The notes: generated by a model from the letters alone, not told the origin. Shown: positions 19,013 to 30,281, numbered from the stretch's first letter. The stretch is 64,000 nucleotides of DNA from Saccharopolyspora gregorii (GCF_024734405.1 NZ_CP059556.1:1612001-1676000); one strand, 5' to 3'. Program-made: numbers and translations.

Positions 19013-19896
19013 CCCTGTCCGAGGTGACCACCGGCCACCTGCGCGCCGCCGGACTCGACCCGCAGGAGGTCCGGACCCTGGTGCGGGCCGCGCTCGCCGA
19101 AGACCTGCGCTACGGGCTCGACGTCACCACCGAGGCCACCGTGCTCGTCGACGCCATCGCCGAAGCCGCCTTCCGGGCGCGCCCCGCCGGCGTCGTCGCC
19201 GGGATCCCCGTCGCCCGCGCCGTGCTCGACGAGGTGCTCGGCGCGGACGGCTACAAGGTGCTGCACAGCCGCGGCGACGGGGACATGATCATGCCGGGGG
19301 AGAGCGCGCTGAGCGTGCACGCGCCGGTGCGCGGGCTGCTCACCGCCGAGCGCACCGCGCTGAACCTGCTCTGCCACCTCTCCGGCATCGCCACCGCCAC
19401 CGCCGAGTGGGTCCGCGCCGTGGAGGGCACCGGTTGCCGCATCCGGGACAGCCGCAAGACCCTGCCCGGGCTGCGGGTGCTGCAGAAGTACGCGGTGCGC
19501 TGCGGCGGCGGGGTGAACCACCGGATGGGCCTCGGCGACGCCATGCTGATCAAGGACAACCACGTGGTGGCCGCCGGATCGGTGGTGGAGGCGCTGCGGG
19601 CCTGCCGCGACCACGCGCCGGAACTGCCCCTCGAAGTCGAGGTGTCCACGCTGGAGGAGCTGGACGAGGTGCTGGAGGAGGGCGCCGAACTCGTCCTGCT
19701 CGACAACTTCACGCCGCAGGACTGCGCCGACGCGGTGCGCCGCACCGAGGAGATCTCGCCCGGCACCGAGCTGGAGGCCTCCGGCGGGCTCACCCTCGAC
19801 GTGGCCCGCACCTACGCCGAGACCGGGGTGCACTTCCTCGCCGTCGGCGCGCTCACCCACTCCTCGCCCGCGCTGGACATCGGCCTGGACATGTGA
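19009..19896 (+). CDS. nadC: Nicotinate-nucleotide pyrophosphorylase (quinolinate phosphoribosyltransferase)
   Basis: Converts quinolinate and PRPP to nicotinate mononucleotide, completing the de novo branch begun by NadB and NadA. Seen: ERTALNLLCHLSGIATATA, RDSRKTLPGLRVLQKYAVRCGGG with the quinolinate-binding Arg/Lys residues, IKDNHV, LLDNFTPQ and a C-terminal VGALTHSSPALDIGLDM. Length 295 is typical. Translation is coupled to nadB by ATGA. A tandem-repeat array starts 26 bases after the stop. Confidence 0.97.
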   Translation: MTLSEVTTGHLRAAGLDPQEVRTLVRAALAEDLRYGLDVTTEATVLVDAIAEAAFRARPAGVVAGIPVARAVLDEVLGADGYKVLHSRGDGDMIMPGESALSVHAPVRGLLTAERTALNLLCHLSGIATATAEWVRAVEGTGCRIRDSRKTLPGLRVLQKYAVRCGGGVNHRMGLGDAMLIKDNHVVAAGSVVEALRACRDHAPELPLEVEVSTLEELDEVLEEGAELVLLDNFTPQDCADAVRRTEEISPGTELEASGGLTLDVARTYAETGVHFLAVGALTHSSPALDIGLDM

Positions 19897-19921
19897 CCGG
19901 CCGGGCCGCCCCCGGCGCGCC

Positions 19922-20087
19922 GATCAGCACCGCCGGGCGGCCCCGGGACCTGATCGGAACCGCCGGGGCGGTCCGCGGCCGATCAGCACCGCCGGGCCGC
20001 CCCGCGGCCGATCAGCACCGCCGGTGCGGCCTGCAACCGGTCAGCACCGCCGGTGCGGCCCGAGCCGGTCAGAACCGCCGGTTCGCC
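19922..20087. repeat. Tandem 28-30-bp repeats, about six units
   Basis: Units begin at 19922, 19952, 19981, 20010, 20039 and 20067. Each opens with G(A/G)TC(A/G)G(C/A)ACCGCCGG, followed by a GC-rich variable part; lengths are 30, 29, 29, 29 and 28 bases plus a partial last unit. The last unit overlaps the 3' end of the minus-strand nitrilase gene: its TCA (20069-20071) is that gene's TGA stop. The array therefore looks like copies of the nitrilase 3' end running into the spacer towards nadC. Confidence 0.85.
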
Positions 20088-20860
20088 AGCACCGGGATGC
20101 TGGCCCGCGCCTGCTCGACCGCGGCCGGGTCCAATTCGGCGACCAGCACGTCCGGGGCGTCGCCGAGCTGCGCGTGCACCGTCCCGACCGGCGTGGCCAC
20201 GGTGCTGAACCCGATGCCGGTCGGCGCCTTGCCGCTGGGCTCGACCCCCGCGGTGCGCGGATCGCCCTGGCCGCACGCCACCACCCAGGAGGTGCTGTCC
20301 AGCGCGCGGGCCCGCACCAGCAGCTCCCACTGCTCGCGCTTGCCCTCGCCGGCGCCCCAGGAGGCCGCGGTGACGATCACCGAGGCACCCCGGTCGGCCA
20401 GCGCCGCGTACAGCCCGGGGAAGCGCACGTCGTAGCAGGTCGTCACACCCACACCGGTGCCGCCGATGTCGACCACCAGCGGCTCCGCGCCGGGCGCGAC
20501 CGTGCGCGACTCGGCGAAGCCGAACGCGTCGTAGAGGTGGATCTTGTCGTAGTGCGCGTCCACGCCCGGCCCGGTGACCAGCAAGGTGTTCGCCACCCGC
20601 CCGTCGTCGGCCGGGGTGAACATGCCCGCGACCACGACGAGGCCGGCGTCCGCGGCCAGCCGGCGCACCTCGGTGGCCCACGGGCCGTCCAACGGCTCCG
20701 CGATCGGCCCCAGCGGGATGCCGAAGCAGGCCATGGTGGCCTCCGGGAAGACCGCGAGCTCCGCGCCCGCCTCCGCCGCCCGGCGGACGCCGTCGGCGAC
20801 CAGCTCCAGGTTCGCCGCCGGATCAGGGGTGGACACGATCTGGCACAGCGCGACGCGCAT
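20069..20860 (-). CDS. Carbon-nitrogen hydrolase (nitrilase superfamily)
   Basis: A 263-residue amidase-type member. The Glu-Lys-Cys triad is visible: AELAVFPEATMACFG (Glu), HYDKIHLYDAFGF (Lys) and VGVTTCYDVRFPGLY (Cys). Overall it resembles omega-amidase / Nit2-like enzymes that hydrolyse alpha-ketoglutaramate or deaminated glutathione. The true substrate may be set by its cassette: it is divergent from an FCD-GntR regulator and near an MHS transporter and a DUF2848-like protein. It starts ATGCGCGTCGCG with GGCGGAACCC upstream. The final codons fall in the tandem-repeat array. Confidence 0.92.
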   Translation of the reverse strand: MRVALCQIVSTPDPAANLELVADGVRRAAEAGAELAVFPEATMACFGIPLGPIAEPLDGPWATEVRRLAADAGLVVVAGMFTPADDGRVANTLLVTGPGVDAHYDKIHLYDAFGFAESRTVAPGAEPLVVDIGGTGVGVTTCYDVRFPGLYAALADRGASVIVTAASWGAGEGKREQWELLVRARALDSTSWVVACGQGDPRTAGVEPSGKAPTGIGFSTVATPVGTVHAQLGDAPDVLVAELDPAAVEQARASIPVLANRRF

Positions 20861-20889
20861 GGGTTCCGCCTCTCTTCGCCTCTGCCTGG

Positions 20890-20910
20890 TTGTATACCAA
20901 GGATATGCAA
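20890..20910. promoter_or_regulatory. Candidate GntR operator 1
   Basis: Inverted half-sites TTGTATA (20890-20896) and TATGCAA (20904-20910) are separated by seven bases, between the divergent nitrilase and gntR starts. The same arrangement recurs at 22910-22930. Confidence 0.7.
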
Positions 20911-20948
20911 GACTGGGACGGCATCGTCCCGCCGCGCAAGGAGCCGCC

Positions 20949-21575
20949 GTGACCTCGGGCCGCCAGCTCGCCTACGACCACCTCAAGGACACCGTGCTCA
21001 GCGACCCCGCGATGCAGGGCAGCTTCGTCAACGAGCAGTCCCTCGCCGACGCCATCGGCGTCTCCCGCACCCCGATCCGGGAGGCCCTGCTGCTGCTCGC
21101 CGCCGAGGAGCTCGTGCAGCTGGTCCCCAAGCGCGGCGCCTACATCGCGCCCGTCGCCGGGCGGGAGATCCGCGAGCTGTTCGAACTGCGCGGGATGATG
21201 GAGCGCTACGCCGCGCAGCGCACCCTCGAACTCGGCACCGCCCCGGTCCAGGAGATGAGCGGCGAACTCGACCGGCAGCGCGAGCTGCGCGCCGCCGAGG
21301 ACGCCAGGGCCTTCATCGACCTCGACCACCGCTTCCACGCCGCGCTGGTGCGGGCCGTCGGCAACGAGATGCTCACCAAGAACTACGACGGGCTGCGCGC
21401 CCGCCAGGTCCGCGCGGGCATCGTGGCGCTGTTCTCCGCGCGGAACCGGCGCGAGGCCGTCGTCGACGAGCACGACGCGATCCTCGCCGCGCTCGCCGAC
21501 GGCGACACCGCGGCCGCGCACGCCGCGATCACCGCGCACCTGGACGCTACGCAGCACGTGCTGCTCGCGGGCTGA
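20949..21575 (+). CDS. GntR-family regulator, FCD subfamily
   Basis: A 208-residue regulator. The N-terminal winged helix (QLAYDHLKDTVLSD, NEQSLADAIGVSRTPIREAL) is followed by an all-helical FCD ligand domain with the metal-binding type residues FIDLDHRFHAAL, AVGNEML and EHDAILAALADGD. The GTG at 20949 has AAGGAG upstream. Likely a ligand-released repressor of the surrounding nitrilase, transporter and DUF2848-like genes, since a matching palindrome is present in both divergent promoters. Its last 29 bases overlap the convergent transporter gene. Confidence 0.92.
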   Translation: MTSGRQLAYDHLKDTVLSDPAMQGSFVNEQSLADAIGVSRTPIREALLLLAAEELVQLVPKRGAYIAPVAGREIRELFELRGMMERYAAQRTLELGTAPVQEMSGELDRQRELRAAEDARAFIDLDHRFHAALVRAVGNEMLTKNYDGLRARQVRAGIVALFSARNRREAVVDEHDAILAALADGDTAAAHAAITAHLDATQHVLLAG

Positions 21576-22845
21576 TCGCCAACCCGAGCAAGGTCACCGC
21601 GCAGGTCGCGAACAGGTAGCAGGCGGGCGCGACCCAGCTGTCGAAGTACGCGAACAACGAGGTGAACAGCAGCGGCGCCAGCGCACCGCCGATCACCCCG
21701 GCCAGCGTGTACGCCAGCGAGCAGCCGGTGTAGCGCAGCCGGGTGCTGAACTGCTCCGACACGAACGCCGCCTGCGGCCCGTACATCAGCGAGTGCCACA
21801 GCAGGCCGACGACCACGCCCAGCACCAGCAGCGGCGCCGAACCGCCGCCGATCAGCGGGAAGAAGGCGAACGGCCACACCGCGCCGCCGATCGCGCCGAT
21901 CGCGTACACCCGCCGCCTGCCCCAGTGGTCCGACAGCCACCCCGCGGCCGGGATCAGCGCCAGCTGGCAGGTCGACCCGAGCATCACGCCGGTGACCGCC
22001 CAGCTCTGCGGGAGCCCGAGCTCCTTCGTCACGTAGGTCAGCACGAACACGGTGAACAGCGCGTAGAGCACGTCCGGGCCGACCCGGGACAGGATCGCGG
22101 AGATCAGCGCTCGCGGTTCCTCGGTGAACACCTCGCGCAGCGGCGCCGAGGCCTGGTCGCCGGAGCGCTGCAGCTCGCGGAACACCGGCGTCTCCTCCAG
22201 CTTCACCCGGATCCACAGGCCGAAGACCACCAGCACCGCGGAGAGCAGGAACGCGACCCGCCAGCCCCAGGACAGGAACTGCTCCGAGGTGAGGGTGGCG
22301 GCCAGCACCGCCAGCACCCCGTTGGCCAGCAGGTTGCCCGCGGGCGGTCCGACCTGGGCGGCGGAGGCCCAGAATCCGCGCCGCTTGTCGTCGCCGAACT
22401 CGCTGGACAGCAGCACGGCGCCGCCCCACTCGCCGCCGATGCCGACGCCCTGGGCGAAGCGCAGCACCACCAGCAGCACGGCACCCCACGCACCGACCTG
22501 GCCGTGCGTGGGCAGCAACCCGATGAGCACGGTCGCGATCCCGGTGAGCAGCAGCGTCGTGACCAGCACCTGCTTGCGGCCGAGGACGTCGCCGAGCCTG
22601 CCGAACACGAACCCGCCCAGCGGCCGGGACAGGTACCCGACGGCGTAGGTGGAGAACGCCAGCAGCGTGCCGGACAGCGGGTCGTGGCTGGGGAAGAACA
22701 GGTCGCCGAACACCAGCGCGGAGGCCACCGAGTAGGCGGCGAAGTCGTACCACTCCAGGGAGGTCCCGGACAGCGCGGCGATGAACGCCTTGGCCAGGTC
22801 CTTGCGCGGTGGGCGGGCGGGTGCGTCGGGGAGCGCTTGACTCAT
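21547..22845 (-). CDS. MFS transporter, metabolite:H+ symporter (MHS) type
   Basis: A 432-residue proton symporter with twelve hydrophobic segments. MHS features: GTSLEWYDFAAYSVASAL at the first helix, GYLSRPLGGFVFGRLGDVLG with the MFS signature loop, RFAQGVGIGGEWGGAVLL, and a second half starting SWAVTGVMLG. Family members import organic acids, betaines or aromatic acids. It overlaps the convergent gntR by 29 bases (TAG at 21549-21547). The start at 22845 is 65 bases from candidate operator 2. It probably imports the substrate of the neighbouring hydrolases. Confidence 0.93.
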   Translation of the reverse strand: MSQALPDAPARPPRKDLAKAFIAALSGTSLEWYDFAAYSVASALVFGDLFFPSHDPLSGTLLAFSTYAVGYLSRPLGGFVFGRLGDVLGRKQVLVTTLLLTGIATVLIGLLPTHGQVGAWGAVLLVVLRFAQGVGIGGEWGGAVLLSSEFGDDKRRGFWASAAQVGPPAGNLLANGVLAVLAATLTSEQFLSWGWRVAFLLSAVLVVFGLWIRVKLEETPVFRELQRSGDQASAPLREVFTEEPRALISAILSRVGPDVLYALFTVFVLTYVTKELGLPQSWAVTGVMLGSTCQLALIPAAGWLSDHWGRRRVYAIGAIGGAVWPFAFFPLIGGGSAPLLVLGVVVGLLWHSLMYGPQAAFVSEQFSTRLRYTGCSLAYTLAGVIGGALAPLLFTSLFAYFDSWVAPACYLFATCAVTLLGLAISPRAARAA

Positions 22846-22909
22846 CGGCGGTCCTTGTCGAGGGGGTTCGTCACATCGGTCGTGTCGTCCGGCGAATCGG
22901 TGATACGAA

Positions 22910-22930
22910 CTGTATACAAGACGTATGCTG
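22910..22930. promoter_or_regulatory. Candidate GntR operator 2
   Basis: CTGTATA (22910-22916), seven bases, TATGCTG (22924-22930): same half-sites and spacing as at 20890. It lies between the divergent MHS transporter and the DUF2848-like gene and ends 14 bases before the latter's ATG. Confidence 0.7.
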
Positions 22931-22944
22931 ATCGGGAGGGTCTG

Positions 22945-23622
22945 ATGTTTCCGCTTCGTTTCGATGTGGCAGGCACGTCCGTCGAGGTGCCGGTGCGCAC
23001 CCTGCTCAACGCCGGGTACGCCGGGCGCAGCCAGGACGACGTGGCCGCGCACGTCGCCGAACTCGCCGAGCTCGGCGTGCCCGCGCCCACCCGCACGCCC
23101 TGCCTCTACCCGGTCGCGCCGTACCTCGCCATGCAGACCGGCGAGGTGCCCGCGCAGCACGGCCGCACCTCCGGCGAGGCGGAGTGGGCGCTGGTCATCG
23201 CCGGTCCCCGCGAGGAGGACGTGCTGCTCACCGCCGCCTGCGACCACACCGACCGGGCGCTCGAAGTGCACGGCGTGGCCTGGAGCAAGCAGGCGGGGCC
23301 GGACGTGCTCGGGTCCCGGGCCTGGCGGCTCGTGGACGTCGCCGACCGGATCGACTCGCTGACCCTCAGCGCGCACGTCGGCGGGCGGCGCCTCCAGCAC
23401 GGCTCGCTCGGCGAGCTGCTCACGCCCGCGTACTGGCTGGACGAGCTGCGCGGGCTCGGCCTGGCCGAGGAGGGCACGGTGCTGCTGTCCGGCACCATCC
23501 CGATGGACGCCGAAGTGGACCAGTTCGCGGACCCGTGGCGCGTCGAACTGGCGGACCCGGCGACCGGTGACGTGCTGACCTGCGAGTACACCGTCCGGCA
23601 GCTGCCGGAGCCGATCGCCTAG
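22945..23622 (+). CDS. DUF2848-like protein, putative hydrolase
   Basis: A 225-residue soluble protein. Seen: RFDVAGTSVEVPVRTLLNAGYAG-type N terminus, PCLYPVAPYLAMQT, VLLTAACDHTDRALEVHGVA, and a C-terminal half with LLSGTIPMDAEVDQFADPW that recalls fumarylacetoacetate-hydrolase-like folds. This matches my recollection of DUF2848 proteins, often found beside GntR regulators and transporters; catalytic activity is unproven. The start has GGGAGGG upstream. It probably acts in the same pathway as the nitrilase and the transporter. Confidence 0.75.
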   Translation: MFPLRFDVAGTSVEVPVRTLLNAGYAGRSQDDVAAHVAELAELGVPAPTRTPCLYPVAPYLAMQTGEVPAQHGRTSGEAEWALVIAGPREEDVLLTAACDHTDRALEVHGVAWSKQAGPDVLGSRAWRLVDVADRIDSLTLSAHVGGRRLQHGSLGELLTPAYWLDELRGLGLAEEGTVLLSGTIPMDAEVDQFADPWRVELADPATGDVLTCEYTVRQLPEPIA

Positions 23623-23932
23623 CGCGCCACTCCCGAGCGCGGTCGCACGATCGTGCCCGATCTCGCGGACCGGCCGGCCGGTGCCGCCGCCCGGTCGCCG
23701 CGGGAGCCCCGCCGGGTGCGCTGGCTGCTTGCCCTGCGGGGGTGTCCGCCGTCATGCTCGGCGGCACCGCGGCGGCCCGGGGCCGGTGAAGCCCGAGGTG
23801 CCGCGGAGCCGGGCCGCCACCGGGCACGTGGTCGGAATGTGATCCGGCCGATGTGGCATCGTGACTCCCTGCAAGTTCACGACGCCCCGTCGTGAACGGT
23901 GCCAGGAGCAGCACACGAAGAGGGAGACAGAC
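23623..23932. other. Intergenic, little seen
   Basis: The 310-bp spacer contains a perfect 12-bp palindrome, GCACGATCGTGC, at 23645-23656, which could be a weak terminator for the DUF2848-like gene. No supported ORF. Confidence 0.4.
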
Positions 23933-24094
23933 GTGAGCGACAGCGGCGAGGGCACCACTTTCATGCAGTGGCGCGAGCGGGCGCAGTCGGAGGTCCAGGA
24001 GGAGCGGCCGCAGCTGCGGGCCGTGCTGATCACGGCCGCGGTCGTGGTCCTGGTCGGCATCCTCGTGGGTGTCGTCGTGCTTCTGCTGTCCTGA
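23933..24094 (+). CDS. Small single-TM protein
   Basis: A 53-residue protein: a charged N-terminal half (MQWRERAQSEVQEERPQL) followed by one hydrophobic helix, VLITAAVVVLVGILVGVVVL, at the C terminus. The GTG at 23933 is preceded by GAGGGAGAC. Tail-anchored topology is likely. No family recognised. It stands alone on the plus strand. Confidence 0.6.
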   Translation: MSDSGEGTTFMQWRERAQSEVQEERPQLRAVLITAAVVVLVGILVGVVVLLLS

Positions 24095-24579
24095 TCGTTC
24101 GTCCGGGCGTTTCGGGGGCGCCCGGATGGTCGGAGCCGGTGTGGGCGCGGTTCTCGGAACCCGCCCGCCGGTCTCGATGGGCCGGGAGGCCGCCTCCGAT
24201 GCTCGGATGCCGTGAGAATTCTTGGCGGTCGTGGCTGATTCCCACTGGATGCAGCCCGATCAAGTGATGACGAACCCGTGTTCGAATCGGAACACTGGGT
24301 GTCATGGAATCCACGATCTCGCCCTCGGCGGTCGGCCACCGGCCCGCACCGCGCTCTTCCGCGCTGCCCGGGCTCCGCGGGTCCGGTTCCGCCTGCCGGT
24401 CCGCCGCGCTCAGATCCGCCGCGCTCGTGTCGGCCGCACTGCTGTCGGCCGCGTTCCGGGCCGCCGCCCTCCACACCGCGATGCCCCGGTGCACGGCGTG
24501 CCGACGTGGCGCCGTGCGGCTCGTGCCGCCCGCCGGACCGGACCGGATGAGCGGAAGCGGCGGTCTCCCGCCGCCCGGA
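24095..24579. other. Long intergenic region with an inverted repeat
   Basis: No convincing gene in 485 bp. Overlapping frames exist on both strands; the best minus-strand one (to 24494) has an Ala-Ala-Asp-Ser-type low-complexity start and no domain. GTGTTC-GAATCG-GAACAC (24278-24295) is a perfect 6-bp inverted repeat, extended by ACCC/GGGT outside a one-base bulge; it could be a terminator for the small gene upstream or an operator. Confidence 0.4.
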
Positions 24580-25521
24580 TCACGACCGTGCCGACGGTCG
24601 CACGCCCACCGCGGACCAGCCGCTGCCGACGGCGGCGCGGACCTCCGCGCCCACCGGGACGTCCGGTCGCCAGTCGACCACCGGCACCACTCCCGGCGGG
24701 ACCAGCGCCCAACCGGCCATCAGCTCCCCGGCCTGCTCCGCGGGCCGCAGGCTCAGCGGGGTCGGGGTCCGGTCGTAGATGCGCAGCCCCTCCACCACCT
24801 GCGTCGAGGTCAAGCCCGCGCCGGAGGCGTGGCTGACCGCCAGCACGCTGCCCGGGGCGCAGGCGTCCCGGTAGGTCGCGAGCACCCCGGTCGGGCCGGA
24901 CTCGTCCGGGATGAAGTGCAGCACCGACAGCGCCAGCACCGCCACCGGCTCGCGCAGGTCCAGCAGCCGCCGCACCCCGGCGGCGGCGAGCACGTCCGCC
25001 GGGTGTGCCAGGTCGGCCTGCGTGACGCTCACCCGCGGCTCCGCCTGCAACAGCCGACGCGCGTGTGCGACGGCCACCGGCTCGTGGTCCACGTAGGCGA
25101 TCACCGCGTCCGGATCCCCCTGGTGCGCGACCTCGTGCACGTTGCCGACCGTCGGGATCCCGGAACCCAAGTCCAGGAACTGGCGGATGCCGCGCTCCAC
25201 GCAGAACCGCACGACCCGGCGCAGGAAGGACCGGTTCTCGAGGACTCCGACGCGGGTCTCGGGGAGCAGTTCCAGCTGCTTGCGGGCGGCCCCGCGGTCG
25301 GCGGGGAAGTTCTGCGTCCCGCCGAGGAAGTAGTCGTACATGCGTGCCGCGTTCGGCCGATGCAGGTCGAGCTCGCCGTGGATGTCGGCCAGCTCCCCGC
25401 CGCGTTCGTCCTCGGTGATCGCGAACTCCTTCCCGGCCGGGCCGGTGCTCGTGCGCGTACCGCTCGGCCCCTCGAACGGGAAGAGCCCGGACGCCCCACG
25501 GGCATCCGGGCTCTCCAGCAC
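24580..25521 (-). CDS. S-adenosylmethionine-dependent methyltransferase (DUF574 / Methyltransf_19 type)
   Basis: Seen: DLHRPNAARMYDYFLGGTQN and FPADRGAARKQLELLPE, the family signature; ENRSFLRRVVRFCVERGIRQ; motif I FLDLGSGIPTVGNVHEVA; IAYVDHEPVAVAHARRLL; and LALSVLHFIPDE. The family is abundant in actinomycetes with unknown substrates. The GTG at 25521 is the only in-frame start before the signature, giving 313 residues with about 50 N-terminal residues more than usual. A 33-base inverted repeat lies within the first codons, so the true start is uncertain. It is downstream of the M14 gene on the same strand. Confidence 0.85.
   Translation of the reverse strand: MLESPDARGASGLFPFEGPSGTRTSTGPAGKEFAITEDERGGELADIHGELDLHRPNAARMYDYFLGGTQNFPADRGAARKQLELLPETRVGVLENRSFLRRVVRFCVERGIRQFLDLGSGIPTVGNVHEVAHQGDPDAVIAYVDHEPVAVAHARRLLQAEPRVSVTQADLAHPADVLAAAGVRRLLDLREPVAVLALSVLHFIPDESGPTGVLATYRDACAPGSVLAVSHASGAGLTSTQVVEGLRIYDRTPTPLSLRPAEQAGELMAGWALVPPGVVPVVDWRPDVPVGAEVRAAVGSGWSAVGVRPSARS
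25482..25514 (-). terminator. Stem-loop between M14 gene and methyltransferase
   Basis: Arms AGAGCCCGGA (25482-25491) and TCCGGGCTCT (25505-25514) enclose an inner GCCC/GGGC pairing. It looks like the M14 terminator but overlaps the first codons of the annotated methyltransferase. Confidence 0.6.
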
Positions 25522-25536
25522 CGTGCGAACCGCGGC

Positions 25537-26763
25537 TCAGACGCCGGCTTCGCGGAGCACGATGTCCACGGCGCCGTCGTTGCGGGCGGTCTCCCGCTCG
25601 ATCACGTCACCCGGCGGGTAGAACCCGTCGAGGCCACCGTCGGAGGGGTACATCTCCAGGGTGAACGCGAGGATCTTGTGCTTGCCCCACATCCAGTCGA
25701 GGCTGTCGCCGTCGGTGGTGTAGAGGTCGCTGGACTGCTGCGGGGTGTAGCCGTTGGTCTCCGCCATCTCGGTGCCGACCTTCTCGAACCGGTCGAACTC
25801 CTCCTGGGTCATCCCCTCGGTCACGTCGTCCTGGGTGTGCCCGAACGGCCACAGCACCAGCTCCGAGAAGGTGTGGAAGTCGATCGCCGACTTGATCTGC
25901 TGCTCACCGCCGATCACGCGGGAGTCGATGAAATCGGCCAGCGCCTTCGTCTCCGGCGCGGAGAACGCCTCGGTGCCGCGGTAGGTCTCGTCCTGCGGGT
26001 CGTCGCTGGCACCGCCGCAGCAGCCCCACAGGTAACCCCAGTTGCGGTTCAGGTCGGTACCGCTGTCCTGCCGGTTCTTCCGCCAGCCCTGGTACTCGCC
26101 GGACTCCACGTCGTAGGTGGAACCGTCCACGTTCACCGACGGGACGATCCACACCTCGCGGCTGTCCACGTTCTCCTTGACCGCGGGGTCGTCGGCGTAG
26201 CCGTCGGTGAGCCGGTTCGCGATCTGCAGGCACATCTCGGTGGTGAGGTGCTCGCGCGCGTGCTGGTTGCAGTCGAACAGGACCTCCGGCTCGTCCTCGT
26301 CCTCCGCGACGTTGCCGCTGATCTTGAGCAGCGGGATGTCCCGGCCCTCGAAGCTCTCGCCGAGGCTGGACTTGGCGGCGATGTCCGGGTGGTCCGCGAC
26401 GATCGCGTCGAGCTCGGCGACCATCTCGTCGTAGTTGTGGTACGCCTCGTCGCCGGGCGGGAAGTCCCGCGGCGTCGCCTTCTGCCGCAGCTCGAAGCCC
26501 TGCGCGCGCAGCTGTTCCGCCTGCGCCGCGGTGGCCTCCACCGTCGCCACGCCGTCCTTCGCACCGAGGACCTGGGCGCCGGAGGCGTTGATGTCGGTAC
26601 GGGTCCGGCTGTCGGTGTTCGGTACCGAGTACACCCCGCTCGCCGCCGCGGCCGCGGATGCGGGGCCCGAAGCGGGTGCGGCGACGCTCGCCTGGACGGG
26701 AAGGAGCAGGGCCAGGGATGCGGCGGCGGCCACCGCCGTTGCTCTGCGCCGTGCGCTGGACAT
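25537..26763 (-). CDS. Secreted M14 zinc carboxypeptidase
   Basis: Exported metallocarboxypeptidase, 408 residues. A signal peptide (ARRRATAVAAAASLALLLP, cleavage after SVAA or nearby) is followed by a pro-region to about residue 110 and the M14 domain. Zinc site: FDCNQHAREHLTTEM (HxxE) and, later, SAIDFHTFSELVLWP (second His). Substrate-binding SGTDLNRNWGY and the catalytic Glu in FTLEMYPSDGG are present. ATG 26763 follows CGGGAGG; an upstream ATG at 26796 has no ribosome site. Probably an extracellular or cell-wall peptide-trimming enzyme. Confidence 0.93.
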   Translation of the reverse strand: MSSARRRATAVAAAASLALLLPVQASVAAPASGPASAAAAASGVYSVPNTDSRTRTDINASGAQVLGAKDGVATVEATAAQAEQLRAQGFELRQKATPRDFPPGDEAYHNYDEMVAELDAIVADHPDIAAKSSLGESFEGRDIPLLKISGNVAEDEDEPEVLFDCNQHAREHLTTEMCLQIANRLTDGYADDPAVKENVDSREVWIVPSVNVDGSTYDVESGEYQGWRKNRQDSGTDLNRNWGYLWGCCGGASDDPQDETYRGTEAFSAPETKALADFIDSRVIGGEQQIKSAIDFHTFSELVLWPFGHTQDDVTEGMTQEEFDRFEKVGTEMAETNGYTPQQSSDLYTTDGDSLDWMWGKHKILAFTLEMYPSDGGLDGFYPPGDVIERETARNDGAVDIVLREAGV

Positions 26764-26960
26764 CGGGCCTCCCGATCGATCACGGATGGTGATCACGCGA
26801 GCCTCCCCGAGTCACGCACGGTTGGCAACCCACTTACGTCGGAAGCGGCGGATCACCGTTTACCGTTCGTCCGCGGACGTGCGTCGGACGTCGCCGAACA
26901 GGGCGATTACCCTGGTGACCGAGCTAGTAGCCGACATCCGCCCGCACTGAGAGGACGCCC

Positions 26961-30071
<3,111 letters not shown>

Positions 30072-30224
30072 ATGCAGGCCCTCGGCCCGATCGTGCTGCT
30101 GGCCGTCGCGGGTTTCCTCGTCGGCGGCGTCGCCGCGACCTGGAAGACCGCACGCCTGGCGGCGGTGGTGCTCGGCGTGCTGGCCGCGCTGGCGGCGGCG
30201 GGCGGGATCGCCTGGTTGCTGTGA
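30072..30224 (+). CDS. Small two-TM protein in the his operon
   Basis: Fifty residues with two hydrophobic segments (LGPIVLLAVAGFLVGGVAA and ARLAAVVLGVLAALAAAGG) joined by TWKT. The ATG is directly adjacent to the hisB stop (TAGATG), indicating coupled translation. Unknown function; small hydrophobic ORFs at this place in actinobacterial his operons are not rare. The region after it starts the his-cluster interruption. Confidence 0.7.
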   Translation: MQALGPIVLLAVAGFLVGGVAATWKTARLAAVVLGVLAALAAAGGIAWLL

Positions 30225-30281
30225 CGGGGACGTGAACAGCAACCAGGCGAAGACTGTGGCCGCATCGGCTTGCTCGGGGGT

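Noticed and set aside
19922-20087. CRISPR-like spacing of the tandem units
   Set aside because: Units are contiguous without unique spacers and overlap a gene end.
24278-24295. tRNA T-arm lookalike (TTCGAATC)
   Set aside because: No acceptor, D or anticodon arms around it; the pairing is a simple hairpin.
24030-24494. Minus-strand 154-residue frame with Ala-Ala-Asp repeats
   Set aside because: No ribosome site, low complexity and overlap with the small membrane gene; not supported.
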